NCBI GenBank assembly: GCA_028866595.1
Contig: JAGWHV010000001.1
Span: 1-50,420, forward strand
Length of the DNA: 50,420 bases
Origin: Patescibacteria group bacterium
GTDB lineage: Bacteria; Patescibacteriota; Minisyncoccia; Phycocordibacterales; UBA6065
Direction of reading: 5' to 3'
Program-made: the position numbers and the translations under genes
The notes under the pieces: model-generated
What the model saw: the letters and a program-made list of their open reading frames with translations, nothing else
Told to the model about the DNA's origin: nothing
Database searches by the model: none
Shown here: positions 27,828-35,810 of the stretch, piece by piece
Layout of the letters: each line of letters opens with the position of its first letter
Numbering within the stretch: the first letter of the stretch is position 1

Positions 27828-29126
27828 TTGGCCCAAAAGAAAGGACAGGATAAAAAGACGGTCATTCTTGCGCTCTTCGGCGCGACGGGCGACCTCGCCT
27901 TGAAAAAGATATTCCCCGCGTTCGAGGCGCTCTACGGCGAAGGCGCCTTCGCCGCCGATTCGAGCGTCATAGGCGTGTCTCGCCGCGATTGGGACGACGA
28001 AGCTTTTCTCTCTTTTCTCAAAGAAAACAAAAACATCGATTCCGCGAGCTTCGCTGATCGGATCTCATACGCGAAAGTCGACATCGACGCCGACGTCGGA
28101 TACGAAGATTTCGCCGCGCGCATCGCTGCTCTCCAGAAGCGATCTCCGGGGGCGGAGACGCTCATATATCTGTCTCTCGCGCCTCAACATCACCCGAAAG
28201 CGATCTCGTCTCTTGCCCGGACGGGTGTCCTCAAACGCGGCAAAGCCGAGGCGAAGCTCCTCATCGAGAAGCCTTTCGGTACCGATCTCGGTACTGCCCG
28301 CGCTCTCGACCGTCAGATCGCCGGGACGATGGACGAAGATCGCGTCTATCGCGTTGACCATTATCTCGGCAAAGACACCATTCGTGCCATCATGGACCTC
28401 CATGAGAGCACTTCGGATTTTTCGCGTCTCCTCACCGCCGACGCCGTCGCTTCGATTCGCGTGCGGATGTTCGAGGAAAAGGGAATAGAAGGCCGCGGCG
28501 CAACGTACGACGGCGTCGGCGCTTTCCGTGACGTCGGAGAGAACCACATGCTCGAGATGCTCGCGGCGGCCGTCGCCGATCCTGGAGAGTCGTGGCAGGC
28601 GTCGCGGGCGCGGGCGATCGAGAGCCTCCAGCCGCCGGCCGAGACATGTGCTCTCCATCGCCGCGGCCAATACGCTGGCTATGGATCAGAAAAAGGCGTC
28701 CGGGCCGGCTCCGACATCGAGACCGCCTTTGAAGTCGTCACGACATTCCATTCAGGCAAGCTCAAAGGCGTCGAGATCATCCTCCAAGCCGGAAAGAAGA
28801 TGCCGGTATCCGAGACTTCGATCGAGGTCGTCTTCAAGGAGGTGTCTGGCTTGCCGAAAAAAATGACATTCAAGGTTCAGCCGGCGCAGGAGATCTCGAT
28901 AGAGAATTGCGATGCGAGCATCGACTCGTTCGAGATCCCGCGCACCAGAGATGCATACGGGAACGTAATCCTCGATGCAGTCGCGGGCGCGCGTCGGACA
29001 TTCGTCGGTTCGACAGAGATAGAGGCTCTTTGGAGCTATGCCGATCGCGTCGTCGCGTGCTGGCGCACCGTGCCGCTCGAGACATATAGCTCTGATGGCC
29101 TTGGCAAACCTTTTTTGGTAGAGTGA
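27828..29126 (+). CDS. zwf: Glucose-6-phosphate 1-dehydrogenase
   Basis: Oxidises glucose 6-phosphate with NADP+, the entry to the oxidative pentose phosphate pathway. About 432 residues from a TTG at 27828, roughly 50 shorter than typical. The frame is open further upstream but crosses the terminator; the ATG at 27823 is out of frame. The TTG lies 9 bases after TATACT, matching the leaderless pattern. Motifs: nucleotide site LFGATGDLALKKIFPA, IEKPFGTDLGTAR, substrate/catalytic RVDHYLGKD (R175-D177-H178), and FRDVGENHMLEML. No 6-phosphogluconate dehydrogenase is nearby. A 76-residue gene follows after 6 bases. Confidence 0.93.
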   Translation: MAQKKGQDKKTVILALFGATGDLALKKIFPAFEALYGEGAFAADSSVIGVSRRDWDDEAFLSFLKENKNIDSASFADRISYAKVDIDADVGYEDFAARIAALQKRSPGAETLIYLSLAPQHHPKAISSLARTGVLKRGKAEAKLLIEKPFGTDLGTARALDRQIAGTMDEDRVYRVDHYLGKDTIRAIMDLHESTSDFSRLLTADAVASIRVRMFEEKGIEGRGATYDGVGAFRDVGENHMLEMLAAAVADPGESWQASRARAIESLQPPAETCALHRRGQYAGYGSEKGVRAGSDIETAFEVVTTFHSGKLKGVEIILQAGKKMPVSETSIEVVFKEVSGLPKKMTFKVQPAQEISIENCDASIDSFEIPRTRDAYGNVILDAVAGARRTFVGSTEIEALWSYADRVVACWRTVPLETYSSDGLGKPFLVE

Positions 29127-29132
29127 AAATCT

Positions 29133-29363
29133 ATGTTCAAACGATTCTTGATCAAGCAGGCGATGAAGTCGCAATTAAAGGATGTTCCCGCAGCAGAGCA
29201 GGAAGCACTGCTCGATCTCGTCGAGCGCAACCCGGTATTTTTCGAGACTTTAGCCAAGGAATTACAGGAAAGCTTGGCTTCAGGCAAAGACCAGCAGGCC
29301 ATCATGACGGAGCTCATGTCGAAGCATCGCGATGAATTGGTAAAGATAATGCAGAAACAATAA
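29133..29363 (+). CDS. Small helical protein of unknown function (76 residues)
   Basis: Predicted all-helical and highly charged (MFKRFLIKQAMKSQLKDVPA, then QQAIMTELMSKHRDELVKIM), without signal or membrane segments. I know similar short helical proteins from Parcubacteria but no function. TGGTAGAGT (29116-29124) resembles an extended -10 box, overlaps the end of zwf, and lies 8 bases before the ATG, so the gene may have its own leaderless transcript. Its stop overlaps the start of the next gene (TAATG). Confidence 0.7.
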   Translation: MFKRFLIKQAMKSQLKDVPAAEQEALLDLVERNPVFFETLAKELQESLASGKDQQAIMTELMSKHRDELVKIMQKQ

Positions 29364-29953
29364 TGGCCCGATCGAGGAAAATATTCATATTCGTCGGCAA
29401 TCCCGATCATGACTCGCTCTCGGCGGCGCTCGCCGAGGCGTATGCCAGAGGCGCCAAGGAGGCCGGCCACGAGGTGCGCTTTACCCATATCGCCGATATG
29501 AAGTTCGACCCGATACTCCACAAAGGCTATAAAATCATCCAGCCGTACGAACCCGATATAAAGAAATTCCAAGAGGACGTGAAGTGGTGCGAGCATTTTG
29601 TCTCTGTTTTTCCGATCTGGTGGTCGGACATGCCAGCTCTCATGAAAGGCCTCGTCGACCGCGCCTGGATGCCAGGCTTCGCCTTCAATATGAGGAAAGG
29701 CCTGATCCCCGGCTGGTATCGCCGCCTCAAAGGCAGGAGCGCGCGCGTCATCGTCACCTCTGACTCTCACCCGATCCTTCTTTGGATCCTATTCGGCGGC
29801 AACATAAACAATTGGGTTCGCGGCGTCTTACGTTTCTCTGGATTCGCCCCCGTGCGCAAGACATGGTTCTCGGGCATGCGCGGCGGCCTTTCCGCCGAGC
29901 GCGCCCAGGCGCTCCTCGGCAAAGTCGAGCGCTTCGGCCGTGCCGCGAGATAA
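29363..29953 (+). CDS. NAD(P)H-quinone oxidoreductase-like flavodoxin-fold protein
   Basis: 196 residues of the Flavodoxin_2 (NAD(P)H dehydrogenase quinone / MdaB-KefF type) family. The FMN/FAD-binding loop near the N-terminus reads VGNPDHDSLSAALAEAY, in the position of the usual GxPxxxS loop. The FPIWWSDMPALMKGLVDRAW segment is the typical flavin and quinone-facing block, and a GMRGGLS segment lies near the C-terminus. It probably reduces quinones or similar electrophiles in the cytoplasm using NADPH. NADPH could come from zwf two genes upstream, an attractive but unproven pairing. The start overlaps the preceding stop by one base. Confidence 0.85.
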   Translation: MARSRKIFIFVGNPDHDSLSAALAEAYARGAKEAGHEVRFTHIADMKFDPILHKGYKIIQPYEPDIKKFQEDVKWCEHFVSVFPIWWSDMPALMKGLVDRAWMPGFAFNMRKGLIPGWYRRLKGRSARVIVTSDSHPILLWILFGGNINNWVRGVLRFSGFAPVRKTWFSGMRGGLSAERAQALLGKVERFGRAAR

Positions 29954-29961
29954 CAGCGAAT

Positions 29962-29990
29962 AAAAACCGCTCCCTATGGGGAGTCGGCGG
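29962..29990 (-). terminator. Intrinsic terminator overlapping a stop codon (minus strand)
   Basis: Minus-strand CTCCC-ATA-GGGAG stem, extended by CCG/CGG, followed by TTTTTA (A-run 29962-29966). The stop codon at 29974 is in the loop. Confidence 0.8.
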
Positions 29991-30258
29991 CGAGGATGCC
30001 GAGAGCCTTCTTGAGGGTCTCGTTATTATCGACGATTCTCTTGAAGAGAGGCCCGATCGAATCAGCCATCAGATGGCCGAGGACGCGGGTATCTACCTCC
30101 TCATACGTCTCGTTGTCGCGCGAAGCGACGAGCTCGACGCGAGGATTCTTTGCGAGCATGCCGCGGATGAATCCTTCGTCGGCTTCGTACACTTTCAAGC
30201 GGCAGCGGGTGAATGCGAAGACAAAATAGATCTCACGGCTGGGATGTTCGGTGTTCAT
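29974..30258 (-). CDS. Unknown small protein (94 residues)
   Basis: Not recognised. Soluble alpha/beta-looking sequence beginning MNTEHPSREIYFVFAF, with one cysteine and a C-terminal helix (FKRIVDNNETLKKALGIL). It is one of the few genes with a proper Shine-Dalgarno, AGGAG 4 bases before the ATG, and has a TATATAT stretch just upstream of that. It is a minus-strand singleton divergent from ychF, with its own terminator at the stop codon, like the other minus-strand orphans. Confidence 0.6.
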   Translation of the reverse strand: MNTEHPSREIYFVFAFTRCRLKVYEADEGFIRGMLAKNPRVELVASRDNETYEEVDTRVLGHLMADSIGPLFKRIVDNNETLKKALGILAADSP

Positions 30259-30316
30259 GGGCTCCTGGTGGATATATAACCACCTTTCTGCTATATTTCA
30301 AATCCTAACAACCGCT

Positions 30317-31414
30317 ATGGCACTTTCTATAGGCATCGTCGGGCTTCCAAACGTCGGCAAATCGACGCTTTTCAATGCGCTCACGAAGAAAAGCGTTCTC
30401 GTCGCCAATTATCCTTTCGCGACGATCGACCCGTCAGTCGGCGTCGTCGCCGTGCCCGACGAGCGTCTTTGGAAGCTTTCTGAGTTCTCCCACAGCGCAA
30501 AAACCGTCCCGGCCGCAGTCGAATTCGTCGATATCGCCGGCCTTGTCAAAGGCGCGGCCCAGGGCGAAGGCCTCGGCAATAAATTCCTTGCCAATATCCG
30601 CGAGACGGACGCGATAGCCGAAGTCGTCCGCATATTCGAGGACGACGACATCATCCACGTCGCCGGCGGCGTCGACCCTCTTCGCGACATCGAGGTCATA
30701 AATCTCGAGCTCATATTCGCCGATCTCGAGACGACGACGAAACGCATGATCAATCTCGGCAAGGAAGTCAAAGCCGGCAAAAAAGAGGCGGTGATCGAGA
30801 TGAAGCTCCTCGAGCGCCTCAAGGCCACCCTCGAGGCGGGCACGCTCGCTTCATCAGTCGCGGCGGACGAGTTCGAAGCGCCTTTTCTCAAACAGCTCCA
30901 TCTCCTCACGTCGAAAAAGATCCTCTATGTGCTCAACAAAAAGACCGGCGGCAAAAATCTCGACGAGATGAATGACGGTCGATTCGCGGCGCTCGTCGAT
31001 TTCATCGAGAAGAGCGGGGCAGGGCACGTCATCGTCGACGCCGGCATCGAACAAGATCTCAAAGATATGACAGATGCCGAGAAAACCGAGATGCGCGCCG
31101 GCCTCGGCGGCGCCGACAACGGCGTCGACAATCTCATCAAGAAAAGCTACGAGCTTCTCGGCCTTATTACTTATTTCACGACGGGCGAGGACGAGACGCG
31201 CGGCTGGACGATCAGACGCGGCTCTACCGCGCCTTTGGCCGGTACCGCTATCCACGGCGATTTCAAAGACAAGTTCATCCGGGCGGAGGTCATCGAGTGG
31301 GATACATTGCTCGCCGCCGGCTCATACGTCGCCGCTCGCGAACGCGGCCTCATCCGCACCGAAGGCAAAGACTACATCGTCAAGGACGGTGACGTGATAG
31401 AGTTTAAGGTGTAA
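30317..31414 (+). CDS. ychF: Redox-regulated ribosome-binding ATPase YchF/OLA1
   Basis: Universal Obg-related P-loop ATPase that binds ribosomes, 365 residues, the standard length. The start ATG at 30317 gives the family N-terminus MALSIGIVGLPNVGKSTLFN. G1 is GLPNVGKST, followed by NYPFATIDPSVG, the G3-equivalent FVDIAGLVKGAAQGEGLGNK, a coiled-coil region and the C-terminal TGS domain (TYFTTGEDETRGWTIRRG). The G4 position reads YVLNKKTGG, not canonical for GTP binding, as expected for an ATP-preferring member. The promoter is an extended -10, TGCTATATT (30289-30297), with a leader of about 12 bases. Confidence 0.97.
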   Translation: MALSIGIVGLPNVGKSTLFNALTKKSVLVANYPFATIDPSVGVVAVPDERLWKLSEFSHSAKTVPAAVEFVDIAGLVKGAAQGEGLGNKFLANIRETDAIAEVVRIFEDDDIIHVAGGVDPLRDIEVINLELIFADLETTTKRMINLGKEVKAGKKEAVIEMKLLERLKATLEAGTLASSVAADEFEAPFLKQLHLLTSKKILYVLNKKTGGKNLDEMNDGRFAALVDFIEKSGAGHVIVDAGIEQDLKDMTDAEKTEMRAGLGGADNGVDNLIKKSYELLGLITYFTTGEDETRGWTIRRGSTAPLAGTAIHGDFKDKFIRAEVIEWDTLLAAGSYVAARERGLIRTEGKDYIVKDGDVIEFKV

Positions 31415-31431
31415 TTTAAGTTTTGACGATA

Positions 31432-31890
31432 ATGTTGCTCGTAAAAACCAAGATCAAAGAGAGCGATATCCACGGCATCGGATTGTTCGCGGACGAATTC
31501 ATTCCAAGGGGGACTGAGATCTGGAGATTCACTCCGGGTTTTGATCAGAGGCTCACGAGAGAGCAGATTCTGAGCTTTCCCGATCTGCTTCAAGTCTATA
31601 TCTACAAATATTGCTGGAGAAGCAAAAAGAGCAAATTATATTGTTTCTCCGCTGACAACGGAAAATACTTTAATCATTCGAAAAACCCTAATGTTTTGTC
31701 GGAGTACCGAGACGGCGAAGAAGAAGTGGTCATGATAGCGATGAGAGACATCGAGATTGGAGAAGAGATTCTAGACAACTACAATTCTTTTGAGGACGAG
31801 AGGAGCGAGAACGACGTCTTGGATGAAATTGCCGAGAAATTTCATCTTGAAGACGAACTCGACCCTCGTTTTAAAGAGGTGGTCTCATAG
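31432..31890 (+). CDS. SET-domain protein (probable protein-lysine methyltransferase)
   Basis: 152 residues from the ATG at 31432; an in-frame TTG at 31423 would add three. The SET core is complete: SDIHGIGLFADEFIPRGTEIW at the start, the SAM/catalytic YFNHSKNPNV, and IEIGEEILDNY. There is no pre-SET or post-SET cysteine cluster, only a short acidic C-terminal helix. Small stand-alone SET proteins are scattered through bacteria and often have eukaryotic or phage-like relatives. Codon use is visibly AT-richer than the neighbours (many AAA, GAA, TTT and ATT codons), suggesting recent transfer. The target is unknown. Confidence 0.88.
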   Translation: MLLVKTKIKESDIHGIGLFADEFIPRGTEIWRFTPGFDQRLTREQILSFPDLLQVYIYKYCWRSKKSKLYCFSADNGKYFNHSKNPNVLSEYRDGEEEVVMIAMRDIEIGEEILDNYNSFEDERSENDVLDEIAEKFHLEDELDPRFKEVVS

Positions 31891-32004
31891 CCCTAATACT
31901 CATAGAGATTTAGCCCTGTGCATAACCTCCTTGCGCAAAAATCTTGCCAAGTTGATATAATTGATGGGTAAAAGTCGCAGCATTATCAGCTAGAAAAATC
32001 ACCC

Positions 32005-32238
32005 ATGAAAGCAACTCATGCTATAGCATTCGTCCTCGTGATCATCGGCGCTCTTAACTGGGGCCTGACCGCGTTCGGATGGAATGTTGTGCACCTTATT
32101 CTCGGCAGCGTCAGCTGGCTTGAGAGTCTGGTCTACATCCTTGTTGGCCTTTCTGGTCTCTACCTCATCTTCACCCACAAGAGGGATTGCAAGATGTGCG
32201 AGTCCAAGGCTCCACAGGCTTCCCAGGCGACTATGTAG
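32005..32238 (+). CDS. DUF378-family membrane protein
   Basis: 77 residues. The pattern MKATHAIAFVLVIIGALNWGLTAFG followed by a second hydrophobic segment (LESLVYILVGLSGLYLI) is the DUF378 (YuzA-like) signature, including the conserved GALNWGL. It is a two-helix inner-membrane protein of unknown function. The C-terminal tail carries CKMC, a potential metal or redox pair, which is unusual to my knowledge. A TATAAT at 31956-31961 would leave a leader of about 35 bases. A strong terminator follows. Confidence 0.9.
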   Translation: MKATHAIAFVLVIIGALNWGLTAFGWNVVHLILGSVSWLESLVYILVGLSGLYLIFTHKRDCKMCESKAPQASQATM

Positions 32239-32268
32239 TCGTCGGCGACTTGCCCAGCATATGGTATG

Positions 32269-32296
32269 AAAAAGCCGGCCCACAGGCCGGCTTTTT
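32269..32296 (+). terminator. Intrinsic terminator
   Basis: AAAAAGCCGGCC-CACA-GGCCGGCTTTTT, perfect 12-base arms; symmetrical and therefore potentially bidirectional. Confidence 0.95.
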
Positions 32297-32342
32297 CGTG
32301 GTATATTCAATCATTATCCGATCAGCTTCTAGCTAAAACCCC

Positions 32343-32918
32343 ATGGATCAGAACGGACAAAGCGCACGCCAGCCTCGTTTTCTCAAATGGTCGCTCGTAT
32401 TCGCGATTGCTCTCGTCGCGAACCTTTTCGTTAATTACGCTCTTTCGCTCGCGTACAAAGCGCCTGTCTGGAATGATTTCTGCCACGATCAGCAGATCGT
32501 GACGCCTCCGGCGACGGAAGCCGCCTGCGTCTCCGCAGGCGGCCAATGGACTGCCGTGGTCGCGCCGGCAGGGCAGGAGCCGCCGACTGTCAAAACCGCG
32601 AGCGGTTATTGCAATCCGAATTACACATGCCAACAAGCTCTCCAGAATGCCCAGGAGTCGTACGAGCGTAATGTCTTCATCATTCTCGTCATCGTCGGCG
32701 TCATCATGATCGCCCTTGGCTCGTTCGTGGGCGGCGGGGAAGTCGTCAAAACATCCCTTTCGTTCGCTGGCTCGCTCTCGCTCGTCGTCGCTTCTTTCCG
32801 GTACTGGTCGTCGGCTCAAGACTGGCTCAAGGTCGTCATCCTCGGCGTCGCTCTCGCCGCTCTCTTGTGGCTCGCCGTCAAAAAATTCGCCCGCACAGAT
32901 GAAAAAGTACGATCATAA
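32343..32918 (+). CDS. CPR-type membrane protein with cysteine-containing external loop
   Basis: 191 residues; function unknown. One transmembrane helix lies near the N-terminus (WSLVFAIALVANLFVNYAL). A roughly 75-residue extracytoplasmic segment with four cysteines (in DFCHD, AACVS, GYCNP and YTCQQ) follows, then three more helices (IILVIVGVIMIALGSFVG; SLSFAGSLSLVVASF; VVILGVALAALLWLAV). The cysteines could form two disulfides outside the cell. Proteins of this layout are familiar from Parcubacteria genomes. The gene overlaps the start of leuS by 20 bases, so the two are translationally coupled. Confidence 0.75.
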   Translation: MDQNGQSARQPRFLKWSLVFAIALVANLFVNYALSLAYKAPVWNDFCHDQQIVTPPATEAACVSAGGQWTAVVAPAGQEPPTVKTASGYCNPNYTCQQALQNAQESYERNVFIILVIVGVIMIALGSFVGGGEVVKTSLSFAGSLSLVVASFRYWSSAQDWLKVVILGVALAALLWLAVKKFARTDEKVRS

Positions 32919-35751
32919 GAAAATAGAAAAAAAATGGCAGTCGGAGTGGGCCAAAGCCAAGATCTATAACGCCAAGGAAGGCGCGTCGGCGAAAGGCATG
33001 AAGAAATTCTATCCTCTCGTCGAATTCCCGTTTCCCTCGGGCGCTGGCCTTCATACGGGTCATGTGAGGAGCTATACAGCTATGGACGTTGTCGCCAGGA
33101 AGCACCGCATGGAAGGCGAGAACGTCATGTATCCGATCGGCTGGGACGCGTTCGGCCTGCCGACGGAGAATTATGCGATCAAGACCGGCCGCCAGCCAGC
33201 GGCTGTCACAAAAGAAAACACAGACAATTTCCGCCGCCAGCTCAAATCGCTCGGCCTTTCTTTCGACTGGTTGCGCGAGGTGGATACGACCGATCCGAAA
33301 TATTACAAATGGACGCAGTGGATCTTTCTCAAAATGTTCGAGAAAGGCCTCGCCTATAAAGCCAAGACGGAGATCAATTGGTGTCCGAAGGACAAGATCG
33401 GCCTCGCCAACGAGGAAGTGGTGAACGGCCGTTGCGATCGGTGCGGCACGCTGGTCGAGAAGCGGGTCAAAGAGCAATGGATGCTCGCCATCACCAAATA
33501 TGCCGACCGTCTCTATGACGACCTTGATACAGTCGACTACCTGGAGCGTATCAAGATCCAACAGAGGAATTGGATCGGTCGGTCCGAGGGCGCGGAGCTC
33601 GGATTCGCCGTGCGCGTCGGCGGCAAGGCTCTCGCCGACAAGGTAAAAGTATTCACAACCCGGCCTGACACGCTTTTCGGCGTGACGTACGTTGTCGTCG
33701 CGCCGGAGCACCCGCTCGTCTCCACGCTAGAATACAAAAACAAAACCGAGGTCGCCGCATACGTCGCCGCCGCGCGCAAAGAGAGCGATATAGAGCGCAC
33801 CGATGCCAAAAAAGAGAAAACAGGCGTCAAGCTCGAAGGCGTCTCGGCTGTGAATCCGGCGAATGGCGAGGAGGTGCCCGTCTTCGTCGCTGATTATGTC
33901 CTAGGAGGCTATGGCACTGGCGCCGTCATGGCAGTACCTGCGCATGACGAGCGCGATTTCGCTTTTGCGAAGAAATACGACTTGCCCATTCGCCATGTCG
34001 TCGAGCCTTCGTTCGAGAAAAATGAAGGTAAGGACGCGACGAGAAAAGGCCAACCATTCGTCGAACGAAACGCGGTCATGTGCCTTATAAAACATTGGGA
34101 CAAAGACGAATTCCTGTGCTCAAAATGGAAATCGAATGATTGGCAGGGTTTCGTCACGGGCGGCATCGACGGAGCAGAAGACGAAGGCGCCACGGCCGTG
34201 CGCGAGGCAGCCGAAGAGACCGGGTATACGGGCACGAAATATGTGAGGACCGTCGGCACTGTCCATTCAAAGTTCTATCACGACGTAAAGCGCAAGAATA
34301 GATACGCTCACTTCAAAGTCGTATATCTCGAGCTCGCATCGGGAGCGCAGAAGCCTGTCGCAGAAGACGAGAAAAACCTCCATGACGTCGTCTGGGTGCC
34401 GCGTGACAGAGTGAGAGATTTCGTGAACAGACCCGATCTCAAGGCCGCATGGGATCTATTCGCGGACGGGTGCTATGTCGGAGAAGGCGTGCTCGTCGGC
34501 TCTGGAAAATTCAGCGGAATGGATGCCGACGGAGCGATGAAGCCGATCACTGAATTCGCCGGAGGGAAGTGGGTGACGACGTACAAGCTCCGCGACTGGG
34601 TGTTCTCGCGCCAGCGCTATTGGGGCGAGCCGATCCCTCTCATCCATTGCGAAAAATGCGGCTGGGTAGCCGTTCCGGAAAAAGACTTGCCCGTCAAATT
34701 GCCTGCCGTCAAAAAATACGAGCCGACGGATACAGGCGAGTCGCCGCTCTCGGCTATGACTAAATGGGTCAACGTCAAGTGCCCGAAATGCAAAAGCCCG
34801 GCGATCCGCGAGACGGATACCATGCCGCAGTGGGCTGGTTCATCTTGGTATTACCTTCGCTATGTCGATCCAAAAAACAGCAAGAAGCTCGCTGACCCTA
34901 AAAAGCTCGACTACTGGACGCCCGTCGATTGGTACAACGGCGGCATGGAGCACACGACGCTTCACTTGCTCTATTCGCGCTTTTGGCACAAATTCCTCTA
35001 CGACATCGGCGTCGTGCCGACTGCTGAGCCGTACAAGAAGCGCACCTCCCAAGGCATGATCCTCGCCGAAGGCGGAGAGAAAATGTCCAAATCGCGCGGC
35101 AATGTTGTCAATCCTGACGAGCTCGTGGAGACCTATGGCGCCGACACTCTCCGTCTCTATGAGATGTTCATGGGTCCTTTTGACCAAGCGATCGCCTGGG
35201 ATACGAAAAGCATGATCGGTCCGCGGCGGTTCATCGAGAGAGTCTTCGCATTCGGTCAGAGACCGACGAGAAAAGGAGCCACGCTCTCGAAAGAAACGGG
35301 CGCTCTTCTTCAAAAGACCATACAAAAAGTGACAGCGGATATCGAGAACATGAATTTCAATACGGCTATATCGTCTCTGATGATTCTCCTCAATGCTTTC
35401 GAAAAAGAAGATGCCGTGCCGCGCGCCGATCTCGAGTCATTCCTCAAACTCCTCGCGCCTCTCGCCCCGCATATGACGGAGGATGTGTGGCATGAGCTTG
35501 GCAATAAAAAATCCATCCACATCGCGCCGTGGCCCGTCGCCGACGAGACCAAGCTCGAGGACGAATCGGTCACTATCGTCGTCCAAGTCAACGGTAAAGT
35601 CCGAGCGAGCTTTATCGTGGCTAAAGGCACGGATAAAAACGTCCTCGAACGTACGGCACTCGGCCTCGCCGATGTGAAAAAATGGGTAGGGGAGGCGACG
35701 CCGAAGAAGGTGATCATCGTCCCCGGCAAGCTCGTGTCGATCGTCGTCTAG
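32899..35751 (+). CDS. leuS: Leucyl-tRNA synthetase with an inserted Nudix domain
   Basis: Charges tRNA-Leu; 950 residues, about 90 more than usual. The ATG at 32899 gives the family N-terminus (KYDHKKIEKKWQSEWAKAKI); the frame is open further upstream within the previous gene. HIGH-type motif H52-T-G-H55, KMSKS at K728-S732, two zinc-type cysteine sets, and the CP1 editing domain with FTTRPDTLFGVTY and GAVMAVPAHDERD. Right after the editing domain, about residues 371-529 contain a complete Nudix hydrolase domain. Its box is G421...E427...R435-E436-A-A-E439-E440-T-G442-Y443, matching GX5EX7REUXEEXGU. The chain then resumes with the catalytic core (KLRDWVFSRQRYWGEPIP). No frameshift is needed, so this is one polypeptide. 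Confidence 0.97.
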   Translation: MKKYDHKKIEKKWQSEWAKAKIYNAKEGASAKGMKKFYPLVEFPFPSGAGLHTGHVRSYTAMDVVARKHRMEGENVMYPIGWDAFGLPTENYAIKTGRQPAAVTKENTDNFRRQLKSLGLSFDWLREVDTTDPKYYKWTQWIFLKMFEKGLAYKAKTEINWCPKDKIGLANEEVVNGRCDRCGTLVEKRVKEQWMLAITKYADRLYDDLDTVDYLERIKIQQRNWIGRSEGAELGFAVRVGGKALADKVKVFTTRPDTLFGVTYVVVAPEHPLVSTLEYKNKTEVAAYVAAARKESDIERTDAKKEKTGVKLEGVSAVNPANGEEVPVFVADYVLGGYGTGAVMAVPAHDERDFAFAKKYDLPIRHVVEPSFEKNEGKDATRKGQPFVERNAVMCLIKHWDKDEFLCSKWKSNDWQGFVTGGIDGAEDEGATAVREAAEETGYTGTKYVRTVGTVHSKFYHDVKRKNRYAHFKVVYLELASGAQKPVAEDEKNLHDVVWVPRDRVRDFVNRPDLKAAWDLFADGCYVGEGVLVGSGKFSGMDADGAMKPITEFAGGKWVTTYKLRDWVFSRQRYWGEPIPLIHCEKCGWVAVPEKDLPVKLPAVKKYEPTDTGESPLSAMTKWVNVKCPKCKSPAIRETDTMPQWAGSSWYYLRYVDPKNSKKLADPKKLDYWTPVDWYNGGMEHTTLHLLYSRFWHKFLYDIGVVPTAEPYKKRTSQGMILAEGGEKMSKSRGNVVNPDELVETYGADTLRLYEMFMGPFDQAIAWDTKSMIGPRRFIERVFAFGQRPTRKGATLSKETGALLQKTIQKVTADIENMNFNTAISSLMILLNAFEKEDAVPRADLESFLKLLAPLAPHMTEDVWHELGNKKSIHIAPWPVADETKLEDESVTIVVQVNGKVRASFIVAKGTDKNVLERTALGLADVKKWVGEATPKKVIIVPGKLVSIVV

Positions 35752-35762
35752 CCGGTATCCCC

Positions 35763-35803
35763 TTGACACGAATCTTGACTTCGCAGTAATCTTGACTTAA
35801 TAT
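35763..35803 (+). promoter_or_regulatory. Promoter with three TTGAC repeats
   Basis: TTGACA (35763), TTGACT (35774) and TTGACT (35792); the last two lie in an exact repeat AATCTTGACTT. The pair TTGACT 35774-35779 and TAATAT 35798-35803 (18-base spacer) predicts transcription starting at or next to the ATG at 35811. A second pair, TTGACA 35763 with TAATCT 35787-35792, also has an 18-base spacer. Confidence 0.65.
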
Positions 35804-35810
35804 CAAACAT

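Noticed and set aside
32716..32898. Extended N-terminus of LeuRS from 32716
   Set aside because: The extra residues are an out-of-frame reading of the upstream membrane protein gene; the ATG at 32899 begins the normal LeuRS N-terminus.
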